Below are positions 45,354 to 49,576 of a DNA stretch of 49,576 nt, piece after piece (the first letter of the stretch is position 1; each line of letters begins with the position of its first letter). The translations under genes were made by a program, and so were the position numbers. This DNA is from Chromera velia (lineage: Eukaryota; Sar; Chromeraceae). The stretch is from assembly GCA_018398765.1 (NCBI GenBank), contig JAHBMJ010000687.1, positions 74,586 to 124,161 of the forward strand, read 5' to 3'. Under the pieces are notes generated by a model, which was not told the DNA's origin, searched no databases, and saw only the letters and a program-made list of their open reading frames with translations.

Positions 45354-47721
45354 GTATACAGAGGGTATAGTGCGACATACGACCCGAAGTGCTTGTGGAC
45401 CCACCCCAGTCATTGCAGGGTCGCACACCGTGCCTGGGGCTTTGCCTTGATACAGCTCGGGTCCCCCCTCTTTGCAGGCAGTGGGGACCGGACAGGGAGT
45501 CACGATGGCATCGGGGTACCGTTTTGTGAGTGTGAAGCCGTCAAGGGGCATGGGCCTCATGTGGTCCTCTTCCGCGATTTCTGTGGCAGCAGTTTGGAGG
45601 GAACGTGGAGCGTCGCCCTTCGCATTCATCATTTGGTTCCCCTCCAGAGAACCAGGCTTAGGGGACTCCACAGCCCTCAATCTTCGAGACGAAGACCCTG
45701 CTGTGTATTTGGAAACTTCGGTGGAATTTCCGCTTGCTGTGTATTTGGAAAATAGACCGCCGAGACATTCTGCATTTTCGGGACAGTCGGTGCATTTCCC
45801 TGAGGACCAGTAGAGAGTTGAGGTCTCAGCTGCAGAGAGGCAGACAGACAGACAGACAGACAGACAGAGAGACAGATAGGAGACAAGTCTGATTGTTAAG
45901 ATGCTTGAGATGCTGTCTTCTTTCCTTCGTTCCTTTCTTTCTTCCTTCCTTCCTTCCTTCCTTTCCTGCCAGTTTGATCTCCGACGCCCCCAAGCTGTGC
46001 AAAAGACCCACCCACACGGAGTCTGAGTCTCCTCTCCTCTCTGTCAACTTCAGAAGAGCACGCAAGAAGATCCCCAAGAAGCTGGGAGGCGGTCTTCTTG
46101 AGACGTGAAAGGGAGGTCAGAGGAAGCCACGTAGGAAGCCTTATCAGGCGTCATGCAGGTCAGATGACAAAAACGGAGTGGACAAGGACAGAACTATTTG
46201 TTTTCTGGCCTGCTGAAATCGACTGACGTTGTGATGCTTCTCCAACGAAGTAGTATTTCTTCTCACAGAAGCAAGCCGAGGGGTGGGTGCTACCCCTGTC
46301 CGACGTGCTGTGATCCACACACTGACGACAGACGACCGTCGTGGTGCTTGCACTCAGGTCTCGGTAGGTCCCCACACTGCATGCGCATGTTGCATATGAA
46401 TGCAGACGTACGTCATGGGACTCCATTATACGCATCCATTCGATGATCGAGGAAACACGTTCTTGCACCCATCTTTCAGCAGGCCTCAAGCGAGCAAATT
46501 GGCATGCAATTATTGGGTGTTCACCCTCTTTCCACATTAGTGTGCAGCAATGAAAGGGCAAAAAGCAAGGCTCCCTCTTTCACCATTCCTGTGGTCGTTC
46601 AACAAAGAAGATTGCAGACAAAGGGCTGACGGGTCCAGAGAGGCAGAACAGAGAGCATCAATGGAAGGACGGTGACTTGAACGAGCTGTTGGCAGAGATG
46701 AAAAGCACTGGAGCGTGCACAAAAAGAACGAGGGTCGTTGAAGGAAGGCAAGAAAGTGACAAGTGGAAAAAAATAAATGATGAAGAAGGAAGGATATCTG
46801 CAAAGGAAGCAAGGAAGAGAAGACGTCAAAGGAGAATTTGTGGAGAGAGGAGGAAAGAGAGGCGAGGAGAGAGTGAGGAGACAAAGCTGAACAAAATGCC
46901 CTAGCTTCCTTTTGCGGCATGACATGCATACGCACTCCGACGACTTACTTGCATACGCACTCCGCGCCTTCAGTCTCCCTAATGGAGCTGGTTGGACACC
47001 GAGACACTGTCAGCTTGAACGTGCAGCTGGCCGAATTCCCTGACGTGTCAGTTGCGGTTGCAGTAATCGTTGTCTCGTCTGCAGTCACTTGCGTGCCCTC
47101 TTGTGGGCTGTAGGTTACCGTCAGAAGAGAGGTGTCATCGCTATTATCCGACACGGTGGGTGCTGTCGGATATTTTGTCAGAGGGAAGTCCTCGAGAACC
47201 TGCGCTCATGCAAGGGAGTTCGCTGGGTGCATAGCATACACGCATGCATTCAAGTCATGAGTCGATGCCGGACGATTTCAGGAGGTCAGTAACCGAGATT
47301 GGAGGCAGCCGGGCAGAGATACAGACAGGCAGGCAGGAAAGAAGGGAGTGCACCAGTCAACGACTCAGTGAAGACAGAATGAAATGGTTCCTCCCAACAA
47401 ATCCATTCATCCGATCGGGCCCATCTAATTCATTCGGCAGACCATTTCACGTTCAACATCTGCAGGGCAAGTGATTTCCGGAGGCTGTCCGTCTGCAAGC
47501 AGCAATTGGAGACAAACTTGCTGTTGTCCCTCTTGGAGAAAAGGGAATGAGGGCGGTCACCAGCGACAAGGCAAGGCGAGACGCAGAGACAGACAGGAAG
47601 AAAAGCGGAGGCAGGAAGGCATCAAAGCTGGGCAAGGCATCCTTCAAAAGAGTTAACCAATAAATCTTTAGAATGACAGAAAGCATTCCCGCTCCCTCCC
47701 GTAGCCCTTTTCACCAACACA

Positions 47722-47777
<56 letters not shown>

Positions 47778-48347
47778 GAGAGACAGACAGAGAGAGACAG
47801 ACAGAGAGAGAGAGAGACAGAGAGAGAGAGACACAGAGAGAGAGACAGAGGGTGAGAAAGAGAGAGAGAGAGAGACAGAGGGTGAGAGAGAAAGAGACAC
47901 AGGAGGGAGTTTCTCACTGACCAGTGATGGTCGCTGTGATTGTACAGGAGGTCGTTGTTCCGAAAAGATCTGTAGCAGAGGCAGTGATGGTGTGTGTGCC
48001 CACCGTGAAGGTGCTGCCTTCCGGAGGGTCATACGAGACCGACGGGTTGCCTCCAGTGATGTTAAAATCGATCACGTCTGTGACCGTCGTCACGCCAAAG
48101 TCTCCACTCGCAGACACCCAGTAAGGCAGGCCCTCGTCAACAGAGGCCGAGAACGCGCCTGGACACGTCACCGTGGGGCCGGGATCACAAAATGCGGTCC
48201 CACTTCCCGGAACCACCACACAAGCAGTGCCCGTGGGGCAAGTAATATTCCCACAATTAAAGTTTAGTTGGGCCTCTGACACTCGAATATGTCCCGGAGA
48301 CAAAAGGAAGAAGGCTAACGTTCCAAGAAAGGCCCAACCGAACGGGC
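37966..48347 (-). CDS. Large HYR-domain, cysteine-rich, multi-pass membrane protein, at least 17 exons
   Basis: Exons: 48347-47922, 47492-47443, 47199-47000, 46376-46228, 45829-45381, 45159-44971, 44745-44666, 44246-44126, 43734-43614, 43312-42972, 42466-42185, 41870-41508, 41205-41120, 40771-40441, 40178-40084, 39979-39742, 39549-38095. Every junction is GT-AG and keeps phase, giving about 1,658 residues. The N-terminus shows a signal-peptide-like core (GWAFLGTLAFFLLS); its start codon must lie in an upstream exon. Two HYR (immunoglobulin-like) domains follow, at about 45-140 and 145-225; the second begins PPEITCPADV. A cysteine-rich stalk of GCC2/GCC3 style follows (CTDCPENAECLGG; PLCSECARGYRPL). 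Roughly nine membrane spans lie between residues 440 and 950. The cytoplasmic part ends in a 480-residue acidic, Ser/Gly-rich tail. The layout suggests a surface receptor or adhesion protein of unknown ligand. The terminal exon is uncertain: read-through stops at 37966, a spliced form at 37929. Confidence 0.82.
39571..39592. repeat. (GA)n microsatellite in HYR gene intron 16
   Basis: On the sense (minus) strand this is (CT)n, ending about 20 bases before the exon 17 acceptor. It acts as, or replaces, the polypyrimidine tract. Confidence 0.9.
40782..40893. repeat. (GAA)n tract in HYR gene intron 13
   Basis: About 110 bases of gaa triplets with gac and ggg interruptions on plus. On the sense strand it is (TTC)n and ends about ten bases before the exon 14 acceptor at 40771. 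Confidence 0.95.
42030..42090. repeat. (CAGA)n microsatellite in HYR gene intron 11
   Basis: Tetranucleotide array cagacagaca and variants; tctg on the sense strand. Lies between exons 11 and 12. Confidence 0.9.
42689..42762. repeat. (GAAA)n-(GA)n-(GAAA)n in HYR gene intron 10
   Basis: Purine-only array on plus and pyrimidine-only on the sense strand, inside the intron that joins exons 10 and 11. Confidence 0.95.
43800..43873. repeat. (CAGA)n microsatellite in HYR gene intron 8
   Basis: cagacaga and cagagaga units; tctg/tctc on the sense strand. It lies 65 bases upstream of the exon 9 acceptor. Confidence 0.95.
45302..45343. repeat. (GA)n microsatellite in HYR gene intron 5
   Basis: About 21 ga units, (ct)n on the sense strand, inside the intron between exons 5 and 6. 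Confidence 0.95.
45838..45880. repeat. (CAGA)n microsatellite abutting the exon 5 acceptor
   Basis: On the sense strand (tgtc)n followed by gcctctctgcag leads straight into exon 5, so the repeat is the polypyrimidine tract. Confidence 0.9.
47715..47900. repeat. (AC)n-(AG)n-(ACAG)n microsatellite in HYR gene intron 1
   Basis: Long compound array, (gt)n and (ct)n on the sense strand, between exons 1 and 2. It begins about 20 bases after the exon 1 donor. Confidence 0.95.
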
Positions 48348-49439
48348 CTGCAAGAAGCCAAGCACAGAGGTTATAGCCAGCTGATCGGCAACATTAAAGA
48401 ACGAATGAACAATGAACCTTTTGTTGTGACAGTGTAAAGCTCTTCAGAAAAGGAGGAATGCACTAATCCATCCAGCAGCAAAGAGAGACTTTTAGTCTGA
48501 AAGGTAGGCAGAACGACGGACACGTAGACATTCATACGAAGAGGCCTCCGCACAACTCGGAGTGAACATGCAGCTGTTCCTGTTCCTCTCTAATGAACGA
48601 GAGACAATAATTATGCACGCGCATGCAGAAGGGCAGGCAGATCGATAAACCAAAAGGTGCATACGCAGAAACGTCAAGAAGCAGACAGCACGCTCACAGT
48701 CATGCTCAAAGAAAGACAATGAGAAAGAAAGACAGACAGGCTACGTCTGCAAGAATGCAGGCAGACAGAGAAACTATTTATGAGGTAGGTAGACAGACAG
48801 ATAGAAAAACAACCAGACATACTGTATGGTTTCTTTTCTTCCCTTATCTTCCGACAGACTGACAAAGGAAAACCAGACAGCAGACCGACGACACACAGAT
48901 TTGTACATTAATACTTAGTTCGCCAAACGAACAAACAGACGAAGACTGGACAGACAGGTGAAAATCAAGGCGGGCAGGAAGCAAGGCAGCCAAACAGAGT
49001 CATTGACTCATAGGAGTTGGCAGGAAGGACGGTTGAAAGCCCGCAGATAAGGAGAAAAAAACTGAATTACTCTTCAACTCTGCAAGGACAATTGACTCAT
49101 TCTTGTTTGGCGTTGCCGAAAGTGGTTTTTCATCGCCGTTCCGCCGACACCCCTGACAAGGAATGGTAATACTTCGTCCTTGCAGTCGGAGGGACCTAGG
49201 CAGGGCTTCGAACCCGGCTGAACTGACAGAGAGCTTTCTTCAATGCATGCATTTCAGCTCGTCAGTTCAGAAGAAGGCAAGTGGGTTGATCAGCGATATA
49301 TAAACCGGCTGCACCCGGTTGCTCGGCACTGTTGGGCCTTGAAGCGATTGGTCCGTCAGTGAATATCGGGCCATCAGTGACAGATGGTTGGTCAGAACGA
49401 CGTCCAATCAGACTTTTGGTTTGGTTAATTGCAGGGTTT
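48348..49439. other. 5' region of the HYR gene, first exon(s) not located
   Basis: The first recognised exon has an acceptor (cttcttgcag at 48348 and above) and enters in phase 1, so the ATG must lie here or further up on the minus strand. A stop in frame just upstream excludes a start inside the same open frame. Many caga-type short repeats are present. No exon can be proved. Confidence 0.4.
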
Positions 49440-49576
49440 GTGAGAAGTTTTCTGATGCATGCATTGAGAACATGCATGCATGCATGCATTTCGCTCGAAA
49501 ATTATCGTCGCGCATACCCTGGACATTAATTTGTGGGCCCTTTTCTGGGCCACGCCGCCGGAGCGCCGCGTATTGA
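49440..49576. promoter_or_regulatory. GC island with tandem TGCATGCA motifs at the window edge
   Basis: TGCATGCA at 49456-49463 and an extended tgcatgcatgcatgca run at about 49473-49489 lie next to GC-rich sequence (ccgccggagcgccgcg) that runs off the window. On the pattern of the other genes, this is the likely promoter of the HYR gene on the minus strand, or of a gene beyond the window. Confidence 0.35.

Noticed and set aside
41981..45900. Plus-strand open frames across the HYR locus
   Set aside because: They are shadows of minus-strand exons and of caga and ga repeats, with no family resemblance.
49190..49230. tRNA B-box-like sequence (gggttcgaagccc on minus)
   Set aside because: The T-arm cannot pair and no A box or acceptor stem lies at the right distance.

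Overview
The window reads as nuclear DNA of a protist. Genes carry many spliceosomal introns, long intergenic stretches are full of simple repeats and decayed transposons, and there are assembly gaps inside G runs (12382 and 13237-13253). No bacterial operon, Shine-Dalgarno pattern, rRNA or credible tRNA was seen. A chromerid or other alveolate alga is my best guess, from the gene style (HYR plus cysteine-rich multi-pass proteins, ankyrin-like proteins) and from promoter-like islands with GCATGC motifs. That placement is inference, not proof.

Layout. 1-2300: an LSm6 gene (minus, last exon not found) faces away from a GNAT acetyltransferase (plus). 2300-5600: microsatellites and a GC island. 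5600-10205: one very large minisatellite with a 48-bp unit (about 95 copies). 10206-11870: a hairpin-rich stretch and a GC island. 11880-15196: a five-exon sodium:solute symporter gene. 16099-19025: a TIR element with a TA target duplication that contains a broken reverse-transcriptase element. 18989-21312: an ankyrin-like gene (minus) whose final codons and stop come from that TIR element. 21400-23343: GC tracts and AT-rich repeats. 23397-30935: a complete but decayed LINE-type retrotransposon bounded by a 53-bp direct repeat. 32428-34375: a two-exon M24/creatinase-fold gene (minus). 35210-36200: a 5'-truncated Ty1/copia remnant. 37090-37150: another LINE 3' tail. 37966-48347: one large minus-strand gene of at least 17 exons. 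It encodes HYR domains, a cysteine-rich stalk, about nine membrane spans and a long acidic tail.

The genes do not form an operon or obvious pathway. What links them is genome style. Splice donors often read GTCAGTCA, polypyrimidine tracts are often microsatellites, two introns sit between direct repeats, and GC-rich islands with GCATGC and/or GCGGGAAA motifs lie upstream of several genes. All exon models were derived by hand from reading-frame continuity, GT-AG borders and phase matching; none has transcript support.
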